A DNA stretch of 5,685 bases from Nitrososphaeraceae archaeon (GTDB lineage: Archaea > Thermoproteota > Nitrososphaeria > Nitrososphaerales > Nitrososphaeraceae), in NCBI GenBank assembly GCA_030038695.1, contig JASHSN010000012.1, positions 1 to 5,685 of the forward strand, given 5' to 3'. The stretch's first letter is position 1; every line of letters starts with the position of its first letter. The notes under the pieces were generated by a model. That model saw only the letters and a program-made list of their open reading frames with translations. It searched no databases and was not told where the DNA came from. The translations under genes and the position numbers were made by a program. Positions 1 through 5,493 of the stretch are shown piece after piece.

Positions 1-9
1 TAGTTGTAG

Positions 10-506
10 ACAAACTATATCATAAGCTGTATAGATGACTGCTCAAGAAAAGTAGCTAGCAAGTGCTCAAAGAATTTGATATCATAGATGTACTAGGAGA
101 GTTGATTATGATTAATGGAAAACCTAAGAGAATCATGCATGATAATGGTAAACAGTTTACATCCAACATGTTTAAGCGATTTCTTGAACACAATGACATA
201 AAAGATAAGCCTATTCCAAACTCCTATCCTCAATTGCAAGGAAATATAGAAGCATACAAAAGATAGTCAAGAACGAGTTCATTTCAGTAGAGCAAATATC
301 AAGGGTAGACGAAGTGAAGGTAAGATATGATATGTATGTTAAGGCATACAACGACAAAAGGGAACATGGAGGTATAAATGGACTCACCATCTGAATTGTT
401 TCTACAAACATTCAATAGATCCCATACCAGAATAATACGAAGCAGGAAGATGTCACCTATGTGGGTATTTGAAATTGTCGCCTGTTTCTGTAAGTACTCC
501 AACTAG
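10..506 (+). pseudogene. Decayed DDE integrase/transposase (rve core, IS481-like), frameshifted
   Basis: This is the catalytic core of an rve-type DDE recombinase, which would cut and join mobile-element DNA, but it is spread over three frames. Frame 1 (10-84) reads YIISCIDDCSRK, the block after the first catalytic Asp. Frame 3 (63-263) reads NGKPKRIMHDNGKQFTS with the second Asp, then PQLQGNIEAY with the Glu. Frame 2 (254-391) reads KIVKNEFIS and YNDKREHGGING. Frame 3 (387-503) resumes with PSELFLQ. The second and third shifts fit single-base losses, in the A-run at 258-261 and near 386-388. The first junction may also have lost about ten residues. The N-terminal DNA-binding part is missing or lies left of the window. 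No terminal inverted repeats were found. The fold assignment is firm; the exact IS family is inferred. Confidence 0.85.
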
Positions 507-656
507 GTATGCTGAAACCAAGTCTTAGCTGAATACTGGATTTCTAATAGGTAAGATTTATTCAAATCCGAAATAATTAGTCGAATTCTGTCTGTTAATA
601 GTATTATGCTTTATCCTTCTAGGAAATATTCTTACATAATTTAAATCAATTCAACT

Positions 657-708
657 AAAAAAAAGAAAAGTTGGACTCGTCGGACAGGCCTCGCTTCTGG
701 TGTCCAAC
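657..708 (-). terminator. Hairpin plus T-run terminator of the Gly/Cys-rich gene
   Basis: Read on the minus strand, 32 nt after the stop codon of the gene at 740-1117, GTTGGAC (708-702) pairs perfectly with GTCCAAC (676-670) across a 25-nt loop. Immediately afterwards come TTTTC and eight T residues (669-657). T-rich tracts terminate archaeal transcription; the hairpin may be incidental, because it lies inside a direct repeat. Confidence 0.6.
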
Positions 709-723
709 TCGTCAGTCAGGCCT
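670..723. repeat. Imperfect direct repeat pair, 22 nt, 32-nt period
   Basis: Copies at 670-691 and 702-723 match at 17 of 22 positions and share CTCGTC and CAGGCCT. The five mismatches fall in two clusters. The first copy also forms the 3' arm of the minus-strand terminator, and the second copy supplies its 5' arm. The pair lies between the decayed integrase and the secreted-protein gene. It could be an old duplication or part of a dispersed element. Confidence 0.6.
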
Positions 724-739
724 ATCTAGGATACCTATT

Positions 740-1117
740 CTATCCGACATGAGGAACATGGCCTAGACCTTCATCGTTTGCACCGAAACTGTGTCCAGCA
801 GTGTTGACTGCTGTATTCAGACACACTACCTTTTGGTTTTGGTTTTGGTCCTCGCCATACCATGCCTTTAGATCCTCGCCATTGCCAGTACAATTATTGA
901 CTTGGTTGATTGTCTGTATGATGACTTTATGGACGAAGAATGGTCCCCCACAGCCAAAGCCACAGCCGCCGAAGAATGGTCCCCCACAGCCAAAGCCACA
1001 GCCGCCACCAAAGCCGCCAAACCATGCCAATGCACGTTGTTCTGGTACAGCGTATACCATCGTCGATAGACCTGCTGCAGCAATTAATGCTACAACTACT
1101 GTCGTCGTTCGGTTCAT
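740..1117 (-). CDS. Secreted Gly/Cys-rich small protein with duplicated 12-residue motif
   Basis: This 125-residue protein is of unknown function. Residues 1-23 form a classic signal peptide: MNRTTT, a hydrophobic core VVVALIAAAGL, and a VYA cleavage site before V24. It is therefore probably exported and acts at or outside the cell surface. Residues 33-61 are Gly/Phe/Cys-rich and contain the unit GGCGFGCGGPFF twice in a row (38-49 and 50-61), giving four regularly spaced cysteines. The tail is Asn/Gln-rich, with further cysteines at 76 (NNCTG) and 99 (VVCLN) that could pair. The ATG start is supported by a TATA box 34 nt upstream and by the signal peptide beginning there. The Shine-Dalgarno sequence is weak, as expected for a nearly leaderless message. 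Opposite-strand frames over this DNA are shadows. Cysteine-mediated cross-linking or metal binding is possible but unproven. Confidence 0.85.
   Translation of the reverse strand: MNRTTTVVVALIAAAGLSTMVYAVPEQRALAWFGGFGGGCGFGCGGPFFGGCGFGCGGPFFVHKVIIQTINQVNNCTGNGEDLKAWYGEDQNQNQKVVCLNTAVNTAGHSFGANDEGLGHVPHVG
935..1006. repeat. Perfect tandem duplication, 2 x 36 bp, inside the Gly/Cys-rich gene
   Basis: Units 935-970 and 971-1006 are identical at all 36 positions, including every third codon position, and keep the reading frame (12 codons each). A related shorter segment, ACCAAAGCCGCC, follows at 1007-1018. Identity at silent sites indicates a recent duplication or ongoing copy-number exchange. 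Confidence 0.95.
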
Positions 1118-1147
1118 ATTTCTCGAAACTGATATTACTTTTCTCAG

Positions 1148-1154
1148 TATATAT
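1148..1154 (-). promoter_or_regulatory. TATA box for the Gly/Cys-rich gene
   Basis: On the minus strand the stretch reads GATATATACTG. It is centred 34 nt before the ATG at 1117. With the usual archaeal distance of about 25 nt from TATA box to transcription start, the transcript would begin near 1125 and have a leader of only about 8 nt. Confidence 0.65.
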
Positions 1155-1155
1155 C

Positions 1156-1549
1156 GGATGCTTCACAGCAATTGCTAAAATTATTAGAGAGATTATGGAT
1201 ATATTGATACACTATAATAGCATACGCAACAATAATGGTTAGAATTCTCTGTTCATATTCTACCTGCGAATTACTCTTAGGTTGTAGAAAGTAAAAAGCT
1301 AGAGAGAGGATCGTAAACTTTCGATATGCCAGGTATGATTAGTACAAGATACTGGTAGGCTAGCACCCCTGCATGTGCAGATTGTCCTCTTGCATTTTCT
1401 ACTCTATGAAATGCATGTGTTTACAAAAGGAGTATTGCTCTAGCATTGTGGATATCAAACATTTTCAAATAAAATTATGTGTGCAACCTTACATTTGTAA
1501 TGTATCACATCCAACAATCTCATATCCTTCAATCATTATCTCAATTACT
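1156..1549. other. No supported gene
   Basis: This stretch lies between two divergently oriented genes. It holds only short open frames without recognisable composition. The frame that opens with an ATG at 1373 continues into the membrane protein at 1550, but its first 59 codons are Cys-scattered and lack family-like features, so I treat them as upstream non-coding DNA. Confidence 0.4.
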
Positions 1550-1687
1550 ATGTTCGAAAGTATAGCATACATTGGCCTTGGTTTTGCAACCGCCTTCCTT
1601 TCACTTGAAGTGGGTTGGCACTTCACAGCCTGCAAGTACAAATCACTAAAACCATGTTTTTACAAGCAAATTGGTATTCTAAGTTAA
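1550..1687 (+). CDS. Possible 45-residue single-span membrane protein
   Basis: From the ATG at 1550 the frame encodes MFESIAYIGLGFATAFLSLEVGWHF and so on, with one hydrophobic span at about residues 5-20, then TACKYKSLKPCFYKQ. The C-terminal half is basic, so an N-out/C-in orientation is likely by the positive-inside rule. Two cysteines (residues 28 and 36) follow the span. Function is unknown. The frame is also open upstream to an ATG at 1373 (104 residues), but the upstream part lacks protein-like character and 1550 is the better start. A weak TATA-like CATATCC lies at 1521-1527, which would give a leaderless message. A GGTT/AACC hairpin with seven T residues follows the stop, which supports a plus-strand transcript. 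An opposing minus-strand frame (1623-1880) is less convincing. Confidence 0.45.
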   Translation: MFESIAYIGLGFATAFLSLEVGWHFTACKYKSLKPCFYKQIGILS

Positions 1688-1693
1688 AGCCAA

Positions 1694-1715
1694 GGTTGTA
1701 AAAACCAGTTTTTTT
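1694..1715 (+). terminator. Small hairpin and T7 run after the membrane ORF
   Basis: GGTT (1694-1697) can pair with AACC (1703-1706), and seven T residues follow at 1709-1715, 22-28 nt after the stop codon of the 45-residue frame. The stem is short, so the T-run carries most of the weight. Confidence 0.45.
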
Positions 1716-1940
1716 ATGACGATTAAACAACAGACTGACATAGGTGCGTGTATAGAAGGTATATAGAAAGAGACGTACCGAACCGGTATAGACTGCAATA
1801 TAAAAAACCATGTTAGAGAATAAGGGAAAGAGAATTGTACGATTTAGTCGATGGATTTTCTTTATGTAAATCATACCCACAATCTTGATCTAAAATAATC
1901 AGAAATAACTAGCAATCTATTCCTTTATCTAGATTATTAG

Positions 1941-1947
1941 TTTAAAA
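1941..1947 (+). promoter_or_regulatory. TATA-like box for the secreted Cys/His protein
   Basis: TTTAAAA is centred about 35 nt before the ATG at 1980, almost the same spacing as in the minus-strand gene at 740-1117. The transcript would start near 1970. This excludes the upstream in-frame ATG at 1947, which overlaps the box itself. Confidence 0.5.
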
Positions 1948-1979
1948 TGCCTATATCTGTTCTTTCATTTAATAGTCAA

Positions 1980-2159
1980 ATGAATTCGAAGAAAACCATG
2001 GCATGCATCGCTATGGCATTTGCAGTTCTAGTATTACTGTGTCCCACATTTGAGCTATGTAGAGATCAATACGCGTTAGCCTACGTATACTACCATGGCT
2101 TCAGCCTTGAACACTTACCGTGCGAATGGATTCATGGAGGGCACGTCCATTGTGTATAA
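1980..2159 (+). CDS. Small secreted protein with Cys/His-containing tail
   Basis: This 59-residue protein is of unknown function. It opens MNSKKTMACIAMAF and continues through a hydrophobic core (AVLVLLCP), a typical n-region plus h-region signal peptide ending around residue 26-34 (ELCRDQYALA). The remaining mature part is only about 25-30 residues and ends SLEHLPCEWIHGGHVHCV. Two Cys and four His in that tail could bind a metal or form a disulfide; this is inference from composition only. The frame is open from an upstream ATG at 1947 (70 residues). The start at 1980 is preferred because it puts the positive n-region first and sits about 35 nt after the TATA-like box. Signal peptides of this MNxKxMxxIAMxFAVL style are common in small thaumarchaeal exported proteins (family impression, not a database match). 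Confidence 0.6.
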   Translation: MNSKKTMACIAMAFAVLVLLCPTFELCRDQYALAYVYYHGFSLEHLPCEWIHGGHVHCV

Positions 2160-2495
2160 TACGTGTCTTAATAAACACCCTACCGTACTTTATATGAACA
2201 GATTAAGATGGTTCTATTATGTTCCGCGTTTCCACGAATTGAATATAGAAGAATACCTTTACTATTGATTAGGTGACTACTTAAAGTATAAACATTAGGT
2301 AATTATCATCACATTCTCTTATATGATTGTCTACTCGTAGTTCTTATTTGAATCTAAAAAAGTGTAGATGGCTTACCTGAAAATACAGGAATTAAGAATA
2401 AAAGAATCATGAACCACACAAAAGCAAACTATCCCCAATTTTCTCTTCATGTAAGGCGAATCTACACTAGTTATTATTACCATTTACAACGATAA
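2160..2495. other. No supported gene
   Basis: Only very short frames occur here, for example a 24-codon frame from the ATG at 2194. A 9-bp inverted repeat (2361-2369 and 2460-2468) is within chance expectation. I see no RNA gene, promoter or element. Confidence 0.5.
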
Positions 2496-2854
2496 ACAGG
2501 ATTACAAACCGTAAACTATATTTCAAATCGGTACGCCTCCGACGAATTGCAAACAGTTGAACTATATTTGTTACTCGATGATTTACGCTCAGATGTTCTA
2601 AGGAATATTTTTAATTTGAATATAGGAAATCTCCTGACCACTGGTTCTTACGCGATCATTAGTGCTCCAGAAGTTTGAAAGAGAAGATATAGATGGAATA
2701 TTCGAGTTCTCAAGTTCTGGAACAACGATGACAATTACTTGTTCTTCGAAGAGCCTGCTTCGGGACACATTTCTCCACTAACAGTCTGATGGAGAAAGAG
2801 TTCAAGGACCGACAGATCCTTCAGAATACTTATCTAGTTGCGTCATTGACTAAC
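2496..2854 (+). pseudogene. Possible frameshifted remnant of an unknown protein
   Basis: Three consecutive open stretches read like one protein broken twice. Frame 3 (open from 2496, stop at 2676-2678) contains ELYLLLDDLRSDVLRNIFNL and then GSYAIISAPEV. Frame 1 (2638-2781) continues with EREDIDGIFEFSSSGTTMTI and KSLLRDTF. Frame 2 continues with STNSLMEKEFKDRQILQ and TYLVASLT up to about 2854. The amphipathic, charged composition contrasts with the surrounding DNA, and the joins fall exactly where each frame closes. There is no good ATG; a TTG at 2547 is the only evident start. A near-repeat of about 20 nt (2505-2523 and 2550-2569) lies at the 5' end. I do not recognise the family. The alternative is chance open frames in AT-rich DNA. 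Confidence 0.4.
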
Positions 2855-2954
2855 ATGAATAATACAAAGAATGTTGGTTGCAATAACCTTGATAATCGTA
2901 TTTGCGGTTATGGCTGCTTCTCCAATGATAGCCAAACCGCTATATGCCGCGTAG
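2855..2954 (+). pseudogene. Broken small secreted protein (signal-peptide remnant)
   Basis: The ATG at 2855 starts MNNTK, and after one extra base the frame continues from 2871 as MLVAITLIIVFAVMAAS followed by PMIAKPLYAA, ending in TAG at 2952-2954. Joined, this is a textbook archaeal signal peptide: a Lys-containing n-region, a long hydrophobic core and a cleavage site near LYAA, with no mature protein left in frame. The downstream frames contain stops. It therefore looks like an exported-protein gene disabled by a one-base insertion near 2870 and a nonsense codon just after the cleavage site. Alternatively, the 27-codon ORF from 2871 could itself be a tiny membrane peptide. The minus-strand frame over the same DNA (2843-3061) has a less natural composition. 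Confidence 0.45.
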
Positions 2955-2984
2955 TCGCTACAACTACAGTACGGCTTGATATTT

Positions 2985-3034
2985 GTGCCACCGGAGTAGG
3001 CTATCGGTCTGCCCACAAATGATACTACGACGGC
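2985..3034 (-). repeat. Diverged repeat copy C
   Basis: On the minus strand this segment reads AVVVSFVGRPIAYSGGT. It matches the downstream part of copy A (3141-3239), sharing GAGTAGGCTATC exactly on the plus strand (2994-3005 and 3152-3163) and GGCAGAC and TTYGTG blocks on the minus strand. Relative to A it lacks about 31 nt in the middle. It is probably an eroded paralogous segment. Confidence 0.45.
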
Positions 3035-3140
3035 GTTACACGCACTTCTTAAGCAACACAAGATGTGAACAGACAGTCTAAGATAAAAGATTGCGACATA
3101 TTAGTTGCAAAAATCAATATCGACTAACCTTACCGTGGAA

Positions 3141-3280
3141 CTCTGCCCTCCGAGTAGGCTATCAATGATTGTCTGCCTGAAGGGGCGGCTCTTTGCTACG
3201 CTATGATGCCACGAAAGATATAAGTAGTCCAACGATGTCATGTCCAAGATTAAAATCGAGGCTTTGAGCTGCTCTAGTGG
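3141..3280 (-). repeat. Diverged repeat copy A, decayed membrane segment
   Basis: Positions 3208-3280 align with copy B (3505-3571), with TTTGAGCTGCTCTRGTGG, ATGTCCA and TAGTCC shared. On the minus strand A encodes PLEQLK and, after a frame change, GHDIVGLLISFVAS, a hydrophobic span, followed by GRQSLIAYSEGR in the part shared with copy C. Stops and indels show it is not a functional gene as it stands. Confidence 0.55.
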
Positions 3281-3283
3281 AGC

Positions 3284-3571
3284 TTAGCAATGGGATATGG
3301 CCGAAACACATTGCAGAGCCAGCTCAGGGATGCCATAAGCCCCGATACCATGATACCAGGGAGCATTCGTTGTGGTACTATGGCAAATATAATTTAGTAT
3401 ATTCCACCTAAGAACCTTTGGCGGTAGGTAGGTTAGCCTAATGCATTGCAGAGGAATGCGGGAGTTATCTTTACCCACTCACACGACAAAGTAGGAGAAC
3501 GTTAGCCATAAGATTATTAGTCCGATGATAGAATGTCCACGACTAATCGGGGATTTGAGCTGCTCTGGTGG
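3284..3571 (-). pseudogene. Degenerate membrane-protein frame with repeat copy B
   Basis: On the minus strand the frame reads IPPEQLKSPIS, then GHSIIGLIILWLTFSYFVV, a good transmembrane span. A TGA follows, and then 64 more open codons including RIPLQCIRLTYLPPKVLRWN and APWYHGIGAYGIPELALQC, closed by TAA at 3284-3286. Copy A begins again with PLEQLK exactly 291 bp (97 codons) downstream in the same frame, as if the region were a tandem duplication of one coding unit. I do not recognise a family and there is no clear start codon. Either a duplicated membrane-protein gene has decayed here, or the repeats are non-coding and the frame is coincidental; the aligned hydrophobic span in both copies favours the first. 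Confidence 0.4.
3505..3571 (-). repeat. Diverged repeat copy B
   Basis: This is the partner of copy A at 3208-3280. The core TTTGAGCTGCTCTGGTGG (3554-3571) differs from A by one base. The remainder aligns with several 1-3 nt indels. It encodes GHSIIGLIIL on the minus strand. Confidence 0.7.
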
Positions 3572-3827
3572 TATGGAGTTCCCGATAGAAATCTACTGGA
3601 CTGGAGGTCGTCTTTATCCATCCTCTCGTTGCACGATATCATGCTAGGGATTGGTAGCAGCTGTTATTGATTGCGTATCAAGAAATTATAACAGATAGAT
3701 TTTTTTCTTATTTAATTCTTATTTGTATTTATGAAGTGTGTATAATGCCAATGCAGTCCTCTAGATCGTTTAAACCGTTAGTGTTCAAGTTTCCCGTGAG
3801 TAGACTGAACGATCTCGATACGCTAAA

Positions 3828-5216
3828 TCACAACTGCTTAGCTGCCTGTGATGCAGCAATATTAACTGGTTCCCAGACAGGTGAAGCTGGTGGAACATAG
3901 CACGCATCATAGCTTGCCAAATCACTTATCTCTGCTTTAAGTAGAAGTGCTAAAGCAATTAAATCGATTCTCTCTTTTACACCCTCACCTCCAACAATTT
4001 GTGAACCTAACACTCTTCCACTCTTTCTATCGGCTACAATTTTTATCCAAATTGGTTTATTGTTAGGATAGTAACGGGCCCTAGTTATGTCTTCTATTAC
4101 CTCTTCAACAGGATCAAAACCATTTCTTAGTGCGTACTCCTTAGTTAATCCAGTTTTGCCAATAAACAAATCAAATACCTTAGTTATGGCACTTCCTGCT
4201 ATCCCTCTGAACTTTGCGTTTCCACCGGCTGCATTTTCTCCTGCAACTCTTCCTTGTTTATTAGCTGTTGTTCCCAAAGGAAGGTACATTTCTTTATTTG
4301 TGATATAGTTTCTAGCAGTTGCACAATCACCGGCTGCAAACACGTCTGGTATATTGGTCTTCATATGCTCATCTACTTTGATAGCATTTGCAGATCCTAG
4401 TTCTGCTCCAGCATCTCTGGCTATTTCGGAATTAGGTTTGACCCCGGTACCAAGAACTATAAAATCGCTGTTTATCTCACGTTTAGTATTAGTCTTTATG
4501 CCATTAACCTGTCCATCTAAACCTAGTATCTCTTCTACCCGTTCGCCTAGAATGATTCTTACACCGTTATCTTGCAACTCCCTTTCAACAATCTTTGCCA
4601 TATTTTTGTCAAGCATAGTAGGAAGAACATGGTCAGCCATTTCCACTAATGTTACATCCATACTACCTCCTCCTTTAACTGAACCTCTCTTAAATGCCTC
4701 TACCATCTCCAGGCCAATAAGACCTGCACCAGCAATTATGCATGAATCAGCACTTTTTGTTATTGTGGAGTCATTGATTCTCACTCCATCAGCATAATTT
4801 CTTATAAGGAATACACCTTCTTGATTAACACCCTTGAGGTCAGGAACAGCTGCTCTAACACCTGTCGCTACTACCAAGGAATCATAATCAAATATTGTTT
4901 CTTTACCACTTTGTACATCTGTTGTATGTACTTGTTTTCTAAATCTGTCTATTTTAATAGCACGTGTGTTTATGATTATGTCTATACCATATTTGCTTTT
5001 GAATATATCTGGAGGTCGTTCGACTAATTCTTCAAAATCACTAATTATGCCTTCTATAACATAGGGAATACCGCATGCACCATATGAAACTACACTCTCT
5101 TCTTGGATTATTGTCACATCTGCGCTAGGATCAATTCTTTTTGCTTTTGATGCTGCACTAGTTCCTGCTGCAACACCTCCAATAACTACTATTCTTTTCT
5201 TTTCGTTAATTGACAA
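3828..5216 (-). CDS. FAD-dependent CoA-disulfide reductase / NADH oxidase family protein
   Basis: This 462-residue cytosolic flavoprotein of the pyridine nucleotide-disulfide oxidoreductase superfamily is full length for the single-cysteine CoADR/Nox branch. Domains in order: FAD-binding GGVAAGTSAASKAKR (residues 13-27); redox-active Cys48 in SYGACGIPY (44-52); NAD(P)H-binding GAGLIGLE (163-170) with Glu192 at the end of the second strand, suggesting NADH; second FAD motif VFAAGDCA (292-299); and a dimerisation domain ending in ACYVPPASPVWEP, whose Tyr440 matches the conserved CoADR tyrosine. There is no rhodanese extension. Likely reactions are NAD(P)H-driven reduction of CoA disulfide or polysulfide, or oxygen reduction; sequence alone cannot choose. 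A Gly-rich insertion (SVKGGGSM, about 179-186) lengthens the loop after the NAD helix. The start is TTG at 5216: an in-frame stop lies directly upstream and no ATG or GTG precedes the FAD motif. It is transcribed alone. Confidence 0.93.
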   Translation of the reverse strand: MSINEKKRIVVIGGVAAGTSAASKAKRIDPSADVTIIQEESVVSYGACGIPYVIEGIISDFEELVERPPDIFKSKYGIDIIINTRAIKIDRFRKQVHTTDVQSGKETIFDYDSLVVATGVRAAVPDLKGVNQEGVFLIRNYADGVRINDSTITKSADSCIIAGAGLIGLEMVEAFKRGSVKGGGSMDVTLVEMADHVLPTMLDKNMAKIVERELQDNGVRIILGERVEEILGLDGQVNGIKTNTKREINSDFIVLGTGVKPNSEIARDAGAELGSANAIKVDEHMKTNIPDVFAAGDCATARNYITNKEMYLPLGTTANKQGRVAGENAAGGNAKFRGIAGSAITKVFDLFIGKTGLTKEYALRNGFDPVEEVIEDITRARYYPNNKPIWIKIVADRKSGRVLGSQIVGGEGVKERIDLIALALLLKAEISDLASYDACYVPPASPVWEPVNIAASQAAKQL

Positions 5217-5240
5217 TTAGGTGTATCTCAGCAAAAGAGC

Positions 5241-5258
5241 TTATATCAACGTATATCA
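5241..5258 (-). promoter_or_regulatory. TATA-like boxes upstream of the reductase
   Basis: On the minus strand GATATAAG (box about 5241-5247) lies 28 nt before the TTG start, and GATATAC (about 5251-5257) lies about 38 nt before it. The nearer box would give an essentially leaderless transcript, the farther one a leader of about 13 nt. I see no strong Shine-Dalgarno sequence before the TTG. Confidence 0.45.
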
Positions 5259-5321
5259 ATTATTAGGATTCCAATTTGGTATAGTAAATTATGTCATAGT
5301 TGGATTAAAAGAGGTTTGATT

Positions 5322-5423
5322 ATGCTGATTAAAAGATGGCAAGCACCGAACAAATATATAGTCATGTGTAACTACATCAAAATAAATAATGTTTTAGTAT
5401 ATGTTGGATGGTGGCAGTATTAA
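5322..5423 (+). CDS. Doubtful 33-codon ORF with a Shine-Dalgarno-like site
   Basis: The ATG at 5322 is preceded by AGAGGT (5310-5315) at suitable spacing. The frame gives MLIKRWQAPNKYIVM, then INNVLVYVGWWQY. There is no recognised family and no clear span. GATTAAAAGA occurs twice (5303-5312 and 5327-5336), overlapping the start. It may be a chance frame; it is listed because the ribosome site is the best in the window. Confidence 0.2.
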   Translation: MLIKRWQAPNKYIVMCNYIKINNVLVYVGWWQY

Positions 5424-5493
5424 TAATACAGAAGAATTACAATTCATACAACGCATGAAAAATATCCTAGTATAGTATTATAATTCTTAGAAC

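Noticed and set aside
801..1242. Plus-strand frames opposite the Gly/Cys-rich gene, including Pro/Gln-Ser-His repeats
   Set aside because: They mirror the 36-bp duplication on the coding strand. The minus-strand frame has a signal peptide, TATA box and terminator; these have none.
1369..1380. Palindrome CTGCATGTGCAG
   Set aside because: A loop of two bases cannot form a stable hairpin, and it is an isolated short palindrome without a nearby gene to regulate.
1623..1880. 85-codon minus-strand frame with a hydrophobic stretch
   Set aside because: It overlaps the end of the plus-strand membrane ORF and its T-run terminator, has no TATA box at usual spacing, and its C-terminal part is antisense to that ORF.
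2361..2468. 9-bp inverted repeat AGTGTAGAT / ATCTACACT, 90 nt apart
   Set aside because: A match of this size at this distance is expected by chance in a window of this length, and nothing between the arms suggests an element.
2843..3061. 72-codon minus-strand frame with alternating small residues
   Set aside because: It runs antisense to the signal-peptide remnant and its hydrophobic part is the mirror of that core. Only the GRPIAYSGG part is kept, as repeat copy C.
3309..3453. CATTGCAGAG occurring twice, 135 bp apart and in frame on the minus strand
   Set aside because: Only 10 bp are shared and the flanks do not align convincingly, so it is not claimed as a separate repeat.
3667..3900. 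77-codon plus-strand frame
   Set aside because: Its 3' half is antisense to the end of the reductase gene, it has a non-ATG start and its composition is not protein-like.
4087..5027. Several plus-strand frames inside the reductase gene
   Set aside because: They are shadows of the intact 462-codon minus-strand gene.
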